8,051 nucleotides of DNA from Flavobacteriaceae bacterium TMED68 (GTDB taxonomy: Bacteria; Bacteroidota; Bacteroidia; Flavobacteriales; Flavobacteriaceae): positions 87,829 through 95,879 of the forward strand of contig NHDV01000015.1 of the NCBI GenBank assembly GCA_002167525.1, in the 5' to 3' direction. Below, piece after piece: positions 1-6,768 of this stretch. The translations under genes and the position numbers were made by a program. How positions within the stretch are numbered: position 1 is the stretch's first letter; each line of letters opens with the position of its first letter. The notes under the pieces were generated by a model. It was not told where the DNA came from, made no database searches, and saw nothing but the letters and a program-made list of their open reading frames with translations.

Positions 1-26
1 ACATATTTGAAAAGTTTATCAAGTAA
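1..26 (+). CDS. C-terminal end of an unidentified upstream gene (partial)
   Basis: The first bases can be read as the last codons of a gene that begins outside the window. The frame ending in TAA at 24-26 translates as IFEKFIK followed by stop. The TAA shares its last A with the ATG of the aspartate kinase (TAATG), the same tight junction seen between mgtE and the dehydrogenase further along, which suggests an operon. Seven residues are too few to assign a family. In flavobacteria a GNAT-type acetyltransferase often sits beside this kinase, but that is recall and not visible here. The stretch could instead be a non-coding leader. Confidence 0.4.
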
Positions 27-1276
27 TGAAAGTATTTAAATTTGGTGGGGCATCTCTTAGAGACGCCTCAGGGGTAGAAAATCTTGTTTCGATTTTAAAA
101 GAACTTGGGTATGACAAAACAATTGTAGTTGTTTCAGCAATGGGAAAAACAACTAACGCCCTTGAAAAAATTTTAGATAATTATTTCAATGACTCCAACA
201 AGATTGCAGGTGAATTACTTCAACTTAAACAATATCATATCGAAATTGTCAGAAATTTATTTAACAATAATAGCTCTAAAATTGAAGAAACCATACATAA
301 ACTTTTTGAAGAATTATCTGGATTTTTAAATTCAAATAAGTCACCAAATTATAGTTTTGTTTACGATCAAGTTGTAAGTATTGGTGAACTTTTATCTTCA
401 AAAATAGTGCATGCGTTTATGAGATTTTCTGGATTAGAGAATCATTGGCTTGATTGCCGCGAATGCATAAAAACCGATGACTATTACCGTGCTGCGAATT
501 TAAATTGGGAGTTAACGAGTCAAAATATTACAAATAATTTTAAAGGTCATTCTCTTGTAGTAACTCAAGGATTTATTGGTAGTAATTCAAATAATTTCAC
601 AACAACATTAGGTAGGGAAGGGTCAGATTATTCTGCTGCAATCTTTGCATATGGATTAAATGCAACATCTCTTACAATATGGAAAGATGTTCCTGGAGTC
701 TTAAATGGGGATCCTAGAGTATTTAAAAAAACTAAATTATTAAATCAAATATCCTATAGGGAAGCCATAGAGCTTGCATTTTATGGTGCATCGGTGATTC
801 ATCCTAAGACTCTTCAGCCGCTGCAAAGAAAAGAAATACCTCTTTACGTAAAATCCTTTGAAAATCCTAAAAATAAAGGAACTGTAGTATTAAAAGGGAA
901 AAATTTAGATCCTCTTATTCCATGCTATATCTTAAAAAAAAATCAAGTCTTACTAAGGCTTTCTACGATTGACTTTTCATTTATGGTTGAAGAAAATATT
1001 AGTTATATTTTTAAATTATTACATGAGTATCAGATGTCAGTGGAGCTTATCCAAAACTCGGCAATCAGTTTTTCAGTCTGTATCAATAATAAATACAAAA
1101 AATTAGATGAGTTATTAATTATTCTACGTGCCAAGTTTAATGTAAAAGTTGATCAGGGCGTAGATCTATTTACGATTAGACACTTTAATCAAGAAGCATC
1201 TAATTTTATTAGAAGTATTGGAAAACCAATTTTATTAGAACAAAGAACAGAGGAAACAGCTCAATTTATTATTTAA
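26..1276 (+). CDS. lysC: Aspartate kinase, monofunctional, with C-terminal ACT-type region
   Basis: Aspartokinase phosphorylates L-aspartate with ATP to give 4-phospho-L-aspartate, the first cytosolic step towards lysine/diaminopimelate, threonine and methionine. The 416-residue product starts with the amino-acid kinase motif KFGGAS (residues 5-10). It carries VVVSAMGK (34-41), SIGELLSS (118-125), the substrate/nucleotide loop TTLGREGSDYSA (193-204) and KDVPGVLNGDPRV (220-232). The kinase domain spans about 1-290. The remaining ~120 residues (about 300-416, including QNSAISFSV at 343-351) are the divergent regulatory ACT-type region of Bacteroidota aspartokinases. No homoserine dehydrogenase domain follows, so it is not the ThrA/MetL fusion type. 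ATG at 26 overlaps an upstream stop and precedes the canonical motif by four residues, so the start is secure. The stop overlaps that of the convergent dehydrogenase. Feedback inhibition by an aspartate-family amino acid is likely, but the effector cannot be read. The symbol lysC is family-level only. Confidence 0.95.
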   Translation: MKVFKFGGASLRDASGVENLVSILKELGYDKTIVVVSAMGKTTNALEKILDNYFNDSNKIAGELLQLKQYHIEIVRNLFNNNSSKIEETIHKLFEELSGFLNSNKSPNYSFVYDQVVSIGELLSSKIVHAFMRFSGLENHWLDCRECIKTDDYYRAANLNWELTSQNITNNFKGHSLVVTQGFIGSNSNNFTTTLGREGSDYSAAIFAYGLNATSLTIWKDVPGVLNGDPRVFKKTKLLNQISYREAIELAFYGASVIHPKTLQPLQRKEIPLYVKSFENPKNKGTVVLKGKNLDPLIPCYILKKNQVLLRLSTIDFSFMVEENISYIFKLLHEYQMSVELIQNSAISFSVCINNKYKKLDELLIILRAKFNVKVDQGVDLFTIRHFNQEASNFIRSIGKPILLEQRTEETAQFII

Positions 1277-2229
1277 TTCGTTAATCTTAAATTCTTAATT
1301 TTTCTAATTATTGTTAAAGCTAATTTTTCATGGCTTTCGTGAGTCCATCCAGCTACATGTGGACTTAACAAAACTTTATCAGATTTAATTAGATATTCTA
1401 GAGATGGAGTAATCTTAGATGAATTTATTATTGAATTAAATGAATTAGACTCATACTCTAGAACATCTAATCCTGCACCTAATATTCTTTTTGATTTTAA
1501 CCCTTCAATTAAATCGTCTGTAACAACTACTTTTCCCCTTGAGGTATTTATTAGCCAGAATGGGTTTTTCATTTTTTTTATAAATGATCTGTTAATAAAT
1601 CCAATAGTTTTTGGAGTTTCTGGAACATGTAAACTTAATATTTGGGCTTTATTATTTATTTCTTCAAGGCTCACTTGAGATGTTATTTTGTCACCTAAAT
1701 TAGGTTTGATATCATAGCATAGTATTTTCAAATTATTAAAGCATGCTAATTTTTTCGCAAAACTTTTTCCAGTATTTCCATAACCAATTATAGCGACAGT
1801 TTTTCCTTCTAATTCAAATCCTCTTTGCTCTTCTCTTATCCAAAAACCATTTTTTATTTTTTCGTGACCAGAGTGGAGTTTATTCATCAAACTCAATAAG
1901 AGACCAAGGGCATGTTCCCCAACAGCATTTCGATTACCTTCAGGGGAGGAAATTAGATGTATTTTCTTTGAAATAGCGTATTTTACATCTATATTCTCTA
2001 GCCCTGAACCTACTCGAGCGATAAACTTAAGTTTTTTTGCAGCATTTAAAATTAGTTTATCTAAGGTAAAGCGGCTTCGTATTACAATACCTTGATATTG
2101 TTCTATACTCTTCATAATTTCATCTAGAGGAGTTTTATATGATATAATATTCTCGAAACCTAGTTTTTCTAGGCCAACTGTGAGAATCGGATGGTTCTTA
2201 TCAACATGGAGAATTTTAGGTCTCTTCAT
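1273..2229 (-). CDS. D-isomer-specific 2-hydroxyacid dehydrogenase (phosphoglycerate dehydrogenase-like)
   Basis: This 318-residue NAD-dependent oxidoreductase belongs to the D-2-hydroxyacid dehydrogenase family. The split substrate-binding domain covers about 1-105 plus the C-terminus, and the nucleotide-binding Rossmann domain about 106-290. The dinucleotide loop is GYGNTG (149-154), followed by an acidic residue D173 that favours NAD over NADP. The catalytic triad is visible: R231 in NTSRGKV, E258 in LDVLEYE and H291 in LLSPHVAG. ARVGSGLENID (71-81) resembles the 3-phosphoglycerate dehydrogenase signature, so serine biosynthesis from 3-phosphoglycerate is the leading guess, but the ACT domain of long SerA proteins is missing and other 2-hydroxy/2-oxo acids are possible. 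Its ATG shares one base with the mgtE stop (TAATG), implying translational coupling. It is the last gene of the rsmA-mgtE unit and converges on the aspartokinase. Confidence 0.9.
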   Translation of the reverse strand: MKRPKILHVDKNHPILTVGLEKLGFENIISYKTPLDEIMKSIEQYQGIVIRSRFTLDKLILNAAKKLKFIARVGSGLENIDVKYAISKKIHLISSPEGNRNAVGEHALGLLLSLMNKLHSGHEKIKNGFWIREEQRGFELEGKTVAIIGYGNTGKSFAKKLACFNNLKILCYDIKPNLGDKITSQVSLEEINNKAQILSLHVPETPKTIGFINRSFIKKMKNPFWLINTSRGKVVVTDDLIEGLKSKRILGAGLDVLEYESNSFNSIINSSKITPSLEYLIKSDKVLLSPHVAGWTHESHEKLALTIIRKIKNLRLTN

Positions 2230-3587
2230 TAGAATCCTAAAATTATTTTTGCAAAATAAAAAAACAGAAAAATTCCAAAAATATCATTAGCAGTAGTGAT
2301 AAATGGACCAGTAGCTATTGCTGGGTCAATACCTTGTCTATTAAGAACTATTGGAACGAAAGTACCTACAAGTGCAGCGACTATGATCACTAACATCATA
2401 GATCCAGCAATTGTTGTGCTTACAAGAAAAGATTGATTTATAAATTGTCCAAAAATGAGAATAACTATAGCTAGAGCAAATCCATTTATTAGACTGAGGC
2501 CAATTTCTTTAATTAAAATATTAAATAAAGATCCCTTTACTATATCATTAGCTATACCTTGAACTATAATTGCTGAAGATTGAACCCCCACATTACCTGC
2601 CATTGCTGCTATTAGTGGTGTGTAAAAAAATAAATTACGCAAACTAGGTTGTTCCATAATTGTTTCAAAATCTTGTAAAATAAAAACACTACCTATACCA
2701 CCTAACAGACCTAGAAAAAGCCAAGGGAGTCTTGCTTTTACCAAATCTAATATTTTATCATCTGCTACAACATCAGCTGAAATTCCAGCGGCTAGTTGAT
2801 AGTCTTTGTCTGCTTCTTCCTTAATAAAGTCGACAATATCGTCGATTGTAATTCGCCCCAATAATTCTCTTTTCATATTCACTACTGGAATTGCTTCCAA
2901 ATCATATTTTGACATAATTTTTGCAACCTCATCAGATTCTTGATCAACTGTAACATAATCTACCTTTGGGATGTATATATCTTTAACTTTTGCTTTTGAA
3001 TTTGCAGTAATTAAATCTTTAAGAGACAGCCTTCCTTTAAGTTGGTTCCTTTCATCAACAACATAAATGGAATGAACCCTTGTAACATTCTCAGCTTGAG
3101 ATCTCATTTCATTCAAACATTTTAGAACACTTAAGTTTTCATTCACTTTTACTAATTCTTTTGCCATTAAAGCACCCGCTGTATTTTCTTCGTATTTAAG
3201 TAGATCACGTATATCACTGACATGTTCATTATCTGCAATCTGAGACATTACTTTCTCTTGTCTTTCTTCTGGAAGTTCAAGGATTATATCTGCAGCATCA
3301 TCGGTGTCGAGTTCAAGAACTTCTTTTGCAATTTCTTTTACTGAAAGCTTTTCCAAAATTCCTTCTCTAATATCTGGATTAACTTCAGCGAGTGCATCTG
3401 CGGTTTTATCACTACCTAATACTTTTACTAAATATGTTGCCTCATTAAGAGAGACGGCTTCAATAATTTCTCCTAGATCTGCATAGTGAGCTTGTCCTAG
3501 TTTTTTTTTAATACGAGAGTTATCCTTATTTTTAACAAGGTCTTTTATCTCAATTAAGTAAGCTTCATTAATTCGGAATGTTGCCAT
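2229..3587 (-). CDS. mgtE: Magnesium transporter MgtE
   Basis: MgtE is a homodimeric Mg2+-selective channel of the inner membrane, gated by cytosolic Mg2+. The 452-residue product has the full family layout: an alpha-helical MgtE_N domain (about 35-135), two CBS domains (about 140-200 and 205-260), a plug-helix region (about 262-285), and five membrane helices near 288-306, 319-345, 362-383, 389-413 and 432-451. Signature sequences are GNVGVQSS (331-338) and DPAIATGPFITTANDIFG (421-438); D435 matches the conserved pore aspartate of the family. I chose ATG at 3587 (MATFRIN). An in-frame ATG at 3650 would add 21 residues that lie wholly inside rsmA and look unlike the family. An AAAAAGGG tract at 3594-3601 lies six bases before the chosen ATG. 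The gene overlaps rsmA by 20 nt and the dehydrogenase by 1 nt. Confidence 0.96.
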   Translation of the reverse strand: MATFRINEAYLIEIKDLVKNKDNSRIKKKLGQAHYADLGEIIEAVSLNEATYLVKVLGSDKTADALAEVNPDIREGILEKLSVKEIAKEVLELDTDDAADIILELPEERQEKVMSQIADNEHVSDIRDLLKYEENTAGALMAKELVKVNENLSVLKCLNEMRSQAENVTRVHSIYVVDERNQLKGRLSLKDLITANSKAKVKDIYIPKVDYVTVDQESDEVAKIMSKYDLEAIPVVNMKRELLGRITIDDIVDFIKEEADKDYQLAAGISADVVADDKILDLVKARLPWLFLGLLGGIGSVFILQDFETIMEQPSLRNLFFYTPLIAAMAGNVGVQSSAIIVQGIANDIVKGSLFNILIKEIGLSLINGFALAIVILIFGQFINQSFLVSTTIAGSMMLVIIVAALVGTFVPIVLNRQGIDPAIATGPFITTANDIFGIFLFFYFAKIILGF

Positions 3588-4365
3588 TGTCAACCCTTTT
3601 TGCAATTTGGACGAAGTCATAACCCGAGAGCATCTCAGGGCGTTTATCAAAGATACTATCTTCTCTTAACTTTTCAGAAATATTAAGATTTTTTAAACTA
3701 TTCCGAAGAGTTTTACGACGTTGCTGAAAGCTTAACTTAACGATTCTAAACAAGAGTTGCTCGTTGCAGCCTAAATTAGTATTGTTTTTGCGCACTAGCT
3801 GAATAACTGCAGAAAAAACTTTTGGAACAGGACTAAATACTTTCGGAGGTACTTCGAAAAGTAAGTCAGTTTTATAAAATAATTGAGTAAGAACAGAAAT
3901 AATCCCATATTTTTTTGATCCAGGAGACTCACAAATGCGTTCAGCAACCTCTTTTTGAAACATTCCAGAAAAAAATGGAATACTATCTCTATATTCAAGT
4001 GTTTTAAAAATAATTTGGGTTGAAATATTGTAGGGATAGTTTCCAATAATAGCAAATGGTTGGTTACCAAAAATTTGATTTAAGTCAAGTTTTAAAAAAT
4101 CTCCTTCTATAATTTTACTTTTTAGATTAGGATACTTTTTTACAAGATATTTTACAGCCTCTTTATCAATTTCAATTAGATTTAAATCATCAGTTTTAGG
4201 TATCAAAAAATCAGTTAATATCCCCATCCCAGGTCCAATCTCTAAAACTTTATTGTAGTTTTTAAAAGTCAGTGTATCAGAAATTGACTTTGCAATATTT
4301 ATATCTTTTAAAAAATGTTGACCTAACTTTTTTTTTGCGCGAATCGTTATGGTTTTTTCTTTCAA
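3568..4365 (-). CDS. rsmA: 16S rRNA (adenine1518-N6/adenine1519-N6) dimethyltransferase RsmA/KsgA, TTG start
   Basis: RsmA uses S-adenosylmethionine to dimethylate two adjacent adenines in the terminal helix of 16S rRNA during late 30S assembly; its loss gives kasugamycin resistance. The 265-residue product has the family N-terminus AKKKLGQHFLKD (10-21), SAM motif I LEIGPGMGIL (41-50), an acidic ribose-binding position in LIEID (63-67), the catalytic motif NYPYN (109-113), FSPVPKV (177-183) and the C-terminal FQQRRKTLRNSL (213-224). Length is normal for the family. The start codon is TTG: the preceding in-frame codon is TAA (4366-4368), and no ATG or GTG occurs before the conserved LGQHF. The 3' end overlaps mgtE by 20 nt in another frame, so the two are presumably cotranscribed. 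An A9 run covers codons 10-13. Confidence 0.96.
   Translation of the reverse strand: MKEKTITIRAKKKLGQHFLKDINIAKSISDTLTFKNYNKVLEIGPGMGILTDFLIPKTDDLNLIEIDKEAVKYLVKKYPNLKSKIIEGDFLKLDLNQIFGNQPFAIIGNYPYNISTQIIFKTLEYRDSIPFFSGMFQKEVAERICESPGSKKYGIISVLTQLFYKTDLLFEVPPKVFSPVPKVFSAVIQLVRKNNTNLGCNEQLLFRIVKLSFQQRRKTLRNSLKNLNISEKLREDSIFDKRPEMLSGYDFVQIAKRVDNGNIPN
3594..3601 (-). promoter_or_regulatory. Shine-Dalgarno-like tract before mgtE
   Basis: Read on the - strand, AAAAAGGG ends six bases before the mgtE ATG, within the rsmA coding sequence. AAGG can pair with the 16S rRNA 3' end. Such sites are uncommon in Bacteroidota, so this may simply be A-rich codon usage. It does support the start at 3587 over the one at 3650. 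Confidence 0.35.
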
Positions 4366-4389
4366 TTAAATAGTACTTTATTAAACAGT

Positions 4390-4406
4390 ATTAGTCCAAA
4401 ACTAAT
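4390..4406. repeat. Short inverted repeat (6-bp stem, 5-nt loop)
   Basis: ATTAGT and ACTAAT form a perfect 6-bp stem around the loop CCAAA. On the + strand it is followed by CTTTTTATTTTT, a terminator-like arrangement, although no annotated + strand gene leads into it. On the - strand no U-run follows, so it is not a serS terminator. The stem has only one G-C pair, so stability is low. Confidence 0.4.
4397..4404 (-). promoter_or_regulatory. Putative -7 element for the rsmA-mgtE-dehydrogenase operon
   Basis: The - strand reads TAGTTTTG, an exact match to the Bacteroidota -7 consensus TAnnTTTG. Transcription would begin near 4391, leaving a leader of about 25 nt before the TTG start of rsmA. 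I see no clear -33 TTG/TTTG at the expected spacing. In AT-rich DNA this motif can arise by chance. Confidence 0.35.
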
Positions 4407-4498
4407 CTTTTTATTTTTACTAGTTTTTGGGAATTCTTAGATATAGATTACTTTTAAATCAGTTAAAAAATCATAAGCTCAATTGTGTAAATATATGT

Positions 4499-5767
4499 TT
4501 ATTGAATTTTTTCAAATCCCATATAAGGAACTAAAACTTTTGGAAGATTAATTCCATTACCATCTTGAAAATTTTCTAATAAACCTGCTACAATTCTTGG
4601 TAGTGCTAATGAGCTTCCATTTAAAGTGTGTAAAGGTTCTTTTTTGCCGTTAGAATTTCTATATCTCAATTTTAAACGTTCTGCTTGAAAACTATCAAAT
4701 GTTGATACCGAACTTACTTCAAGCCACTTACTTTGCCCAATCGAGTATATTTCAAAATCATAGGTCAAAGCAGATGAAAAACCTAAGTCTCCACCACAAA
4801 GTCTTAGAATACGGTACGGAAGTTTTAATTCATCCAAAATAGATTTTATATGACTTACCATCCCCTTTAAAGCATTTAATGCATTTTGAGGTTCTTCGAT
4901 TCTTACAATTTCAACTTTGTCAAATTGATGAAGTCTATTTAATCCTCTAACGTGAGCTCCGTAGCTGCCAGCTTCTCTTCTAAAACAAGGTGTATAACCA
5001 GTTAGTGCAATTGGAAGTTCTTTAGAATCTAATAAACTGTTACGGTAAAGATTTGTTACGGGGACTTCAGCAGTTGGAATTAAGTAAAGGTTATCTTGAT
5101 TTATTTGATACATTTGCCCTTCTTTATCTGGTAGTTGACCAGTTCCAAAACCTGAAGCTTCATTTATTAGAATGGGAACTTGAACCTCCTTATATCCCGC
5201 TGAAATATTTTTATCAAGAAAATAATTAATTAGGCCGCGCTGCAATCTTGCACCTTTACCCTTGTAGACTGGAAATCCAGCTCCAGAAATTTTATTTCCT
5301 AGTTCAAAATCAATTATATCATATTTTTTTCCAAGCTCCCAATGGGGAAGATAATCAACATTTGATTTGGGCATCTCTGATTTAAATACCTCTTCGTTGT
5401 CTTTTTCTGAATTACCTTTTGGAACAGTTTCGTATGGTACGTTTGGCAACTGAATTCTTAAGTCTAATAAACTTTTTTCAATCTCAATTAGTTGTTCCTG
5501 TAAAGTTTTGGTCAAACTTTTAAGATTAATACTTTTTTCTTTTAAGCTACTTACTTTTTGAGTTTCACCAGTTTTGAATAAGACCCCTATCTCTTTGGCA
5601 ATTTTGTTAGAATTAGCTAGATGATTGTCTAATTCTGTCTGCTTTTCTTTTCTTTTTTTGTCAAGATCAATTATTTTTTCAATAATATTTGTAGAGTCAA
5701 TCCCTCTTTTTTTGATTCCATTGATAATGGATTTTTTATTTTCTTGAATATACTGTAAGCCAAGCAT
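4499..5767 (-). CDS. serS: Serine--tRNA ligase (seryl-tRNA synthetase)
   Basis: SerS is a cytosolic class II aminoacyl-tRNA synthetase that activates serine with ATP and charges tRNA-Ser, and also tRNA-Sec where present. The 422-residue product is of normal length. The N-terminal coiled-coil arm (about 28-102, rich in K/E/L), which grips the tRNA-Ser variable arm, is followed by the catalytic core. Visible are motif 1 around GARLQRGLINYFL (172-184), FGTGQLPDKEGQMY (207-220), the serine-binding TAEVPVTN (232-239), motif 2 FRREAGSYG...RGLNRLHQFDKVE (262-286), SVSTFDSFQAERLKLRYR (353-370) and motif 3 LNGSSLALPRIVAGLLEN (382-399) with its ATP-binding arginine. ATG at 5767 gives the usual family N-terminus. 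It lies 46 nt downstream of ribF and 133 nt upstream of rsmA. There is no room for a T-box leader. Confidence 0.97.
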   Translation of the reverse strand: MLGLQYIQENKKSIINGIKKRGIDSTNIIEKIIDLDKKRKEKQTELDNHLANSNKIAKEIGVLFKTGETQKVSSLKEKSINLKSLTKTLQEQLIEIEKSLLDLRIQLPNVPYETVPKGNSEKDNEEVFKSEMPKSNVDYLPHWELGKKYDIIDFELGNKISGAGFPVYKGKGARLQRGLINYFLDKNISAGYKEVQVPILINEASGFGTGQLPDKEGQMYQINQDNLYLIPTAEVPVTNLYRNSLLDSKELPIALTGYTPCFRREAGSYGAHVRGLNRLHQFDKVEIVRIEEPQNALNALKGMVSHIKSILDELKLPYRILRLCGGDLGFSSALTYDFEIYSIGQSKWLEVSSVSTFDSFQAERLKLRYRNSNGKKEPLHTLNGSSLALPRIVAGLLENFQDGNGINLPKVLVPYMGFEKIQ

Positions 5768-5780
5768 TCTGTTTTTTATT

Positions 5781-5788
5781 CAAAAATA
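5781..5788 (-). promoter_or_regulatory. Putative -7 element before serS
   Basis: The - strand reads TATTTTTG (TAnnTTTG) in the 46-nt ribF-serS gap. The predicted start near 5774 would leave a leader of fewer than 10 nt, so the message would be nearly leaderless. No clear -33 element is seen. serS may instead be read through from ribF. Confidence 0.28.
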
Positions 5789-5813
5789 AGGCAATTTTGT
5801 TTTAACATTTAAA

Positions 5814-6734
5814 TTACAAGTTTCTTTTACATGTATTCTTATCCTTAATAAGTTGGTTTTTTAAATCTTCAATGGAATTAAACTTTTTTTCATCACGGAT
5901 TTTTTTTAAAAAAAGGACTTTCAAGTATTCACCATAAATATTTTTATTAAAGTTAAAAATATGTACTTCTTGTGTTTGATCAATTCCTTGGATTGTTGGT
6001 CTATTACCGATGTTCATCATCCCTTCAAAAAAATTATTGTTATAATATACCCTGACAAGGTAAACACCCTTCGATGGAATTAATTTATATGATTCTTTAA
6101 TACTCAAATTTGCTGTGGGAAAATTTATAGTTTTTCCTAACCCTTTTCCTTTGATTACGACACCGTTTAATTCATAATCACGCCCCAAAAATTTTTTTGC
6201 TATTCCAAAATTACTATTCAGTATAGCATCTCTAATTTTAGTTGAGCTTACCGTAATTGACGAAATGTTTTCAGCGGGTACAGTTCTTACATCAAAGCCA
6301 TATTTTTTACCAAATAAAATCAGATCATCAACACTTGCTTCTTTATTTTTTCCAAAATGATGATTGTAGCCAGTATATAAAGAGCAAATTTTAAGTTTTT
6401 TAAGTAAAATATCTCTAACATATTCAACAGCACTCAGTTTTGAAAATTCTAGTGAAAAAGGATGGATTATCAGGTTATCAATCCCTAATTTTTTCAAAAT
6501 TATTTCTTTTTCCTGAATTGTATCAATTAATTTAAGGGTCCTCTCACTTTTTAAAATCATCCTAGGATGTGGGAAAAAAGTCAGAAGATTTGCTTTAAGT
6601 TTTTTTTCTTTGGCATCCTTTACAAGAGCATTAATAATTTTTTGATGTCCCACGTGAACACCATCAAATGTTCCTATTGTAAGAATTGATTTTGATGCTG
6701 AAGTGTAATTTTGAATTCCTTGGATTATATCCAT
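5814..6734 (-). CDS. ribF: Bifunctional riboflavin kinase / FAD synthetase RibF
   Basis: RibF phosphorylates riboflavin to FMN and adenylylates FMN to FAD, supplying cytosolic flavin cofactors. The 306-residue product matches the usual 305-315. The N-terminal FMN adenylyltransferase domain (about 1-180) shows the nucleotidyltransferase motif GTFDGVHVGH (21-30), FFPHPR (53-58), GYNHHFGKN (122-130, the Bacteroidota variant) and SSTKIRDAI (163-171). The C-terminal flavokinase domain (about 183-300) shows GKGLGKTINFPTANL (196-210) with its PTAN nucleotide/Mg2+ site, GVYLVRV (223-229), NIGNRPT (241-247) and EVHIFNF (256-262), where E256 is the expected catalytic base. ATG at 6734 is the natural family start. 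It is divergent from the metalloprotease and upstream of serS. The 97-nt upstream gap shows no recognisable FMN riboswitch. Confidence 0.97.
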   Translation of the reverse strand: MDIIQGIQNYTSASKSILTIGTFDGVHVGHQKIINALVKDAKEKKLKANLLTFFPHPRMILKSERTLKLIDTIQEKEIILKKLGIDNLIIHPFSLEFSKLSAVEYVRDILLKKLKICSLYTGYNHHFGKNKEASVDDLILFGKKYGFDVRTVPAENISSITVSSTKIRDAILNSNFGIAKKFLGRDYELNGVVIKGKGLGKTINFPTANLSIKESYKLIPSKGVYLVRVYYNNNFFEGMMNIGNRPTIQGIDQTQEVHIFNFNKNIYGEYLKVLFLKKIRDEKKFNSIEDLKNQLIKDKNTCKRNL

Positions 6735-6760
6735 TTAAAAAACTATTCAAATATGCAAAA

Positions 6761-6768
6761 CAAAAGTA
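6761..6768 (-). promoter_or_regulatory. Putative -7 element for ribF
   Basis: The - strand reads TACTTTTG, an exact TAnnTTTG match. Transcription would start near 6755, about 20 nt before the ribF ATG, a typical distance. The -33 region shows no clear TTG. The element sits in the divergent ribF/metalloprotease gap (6735-6831). Confidence 0.4.

Larger units (their letters stand above)
4366..4498. other. Intergenic region between serS and rsmA
   Basis: This 133-nt gap is the longest non-coding stretch in the window and contains no plausible small ORF. It holds a perfect 6-bp inverted repeat (4390-4406) overlapping a TAnnTTTG-like element on the - strand, and an AT-only inverted repeat (TTTTAA/TTAAAA, 4452-4468). 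No convincing U-tract terminator follows serS on the - strand. It probably carries the rsmA promoter and leader. Confidence 0.6.

Noticed and set aside
3304..3486. 60-codon + strand open frame opposite mgtE
   Set aside because: Serine-rich low-complexity product, antisense to a well-supported MgtE_N domain; a shadow of that gene.
3588..3650. 21-residue N-terminal extension of MgtE starting at ATG 3650
   Set aside because: The stretch lies wholly inside rsmA coding sequence and has no resemblance to MgtE; the ATG at 3587 gives the normal family length and start.
3795..4070. 91-codon - strand open frame within rsmA
   Set aside because: Same strand, other frame of a secure rsmA; leucine/phenylalanine-rich product typical of AT-rich shadow frames.
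4452..4468. TTTTAA/TTAAAA inverted repeat after serS as a terminator
   Set aside because: The stem is pure A-T and on the - strand the U-run precedes it instead of following it.
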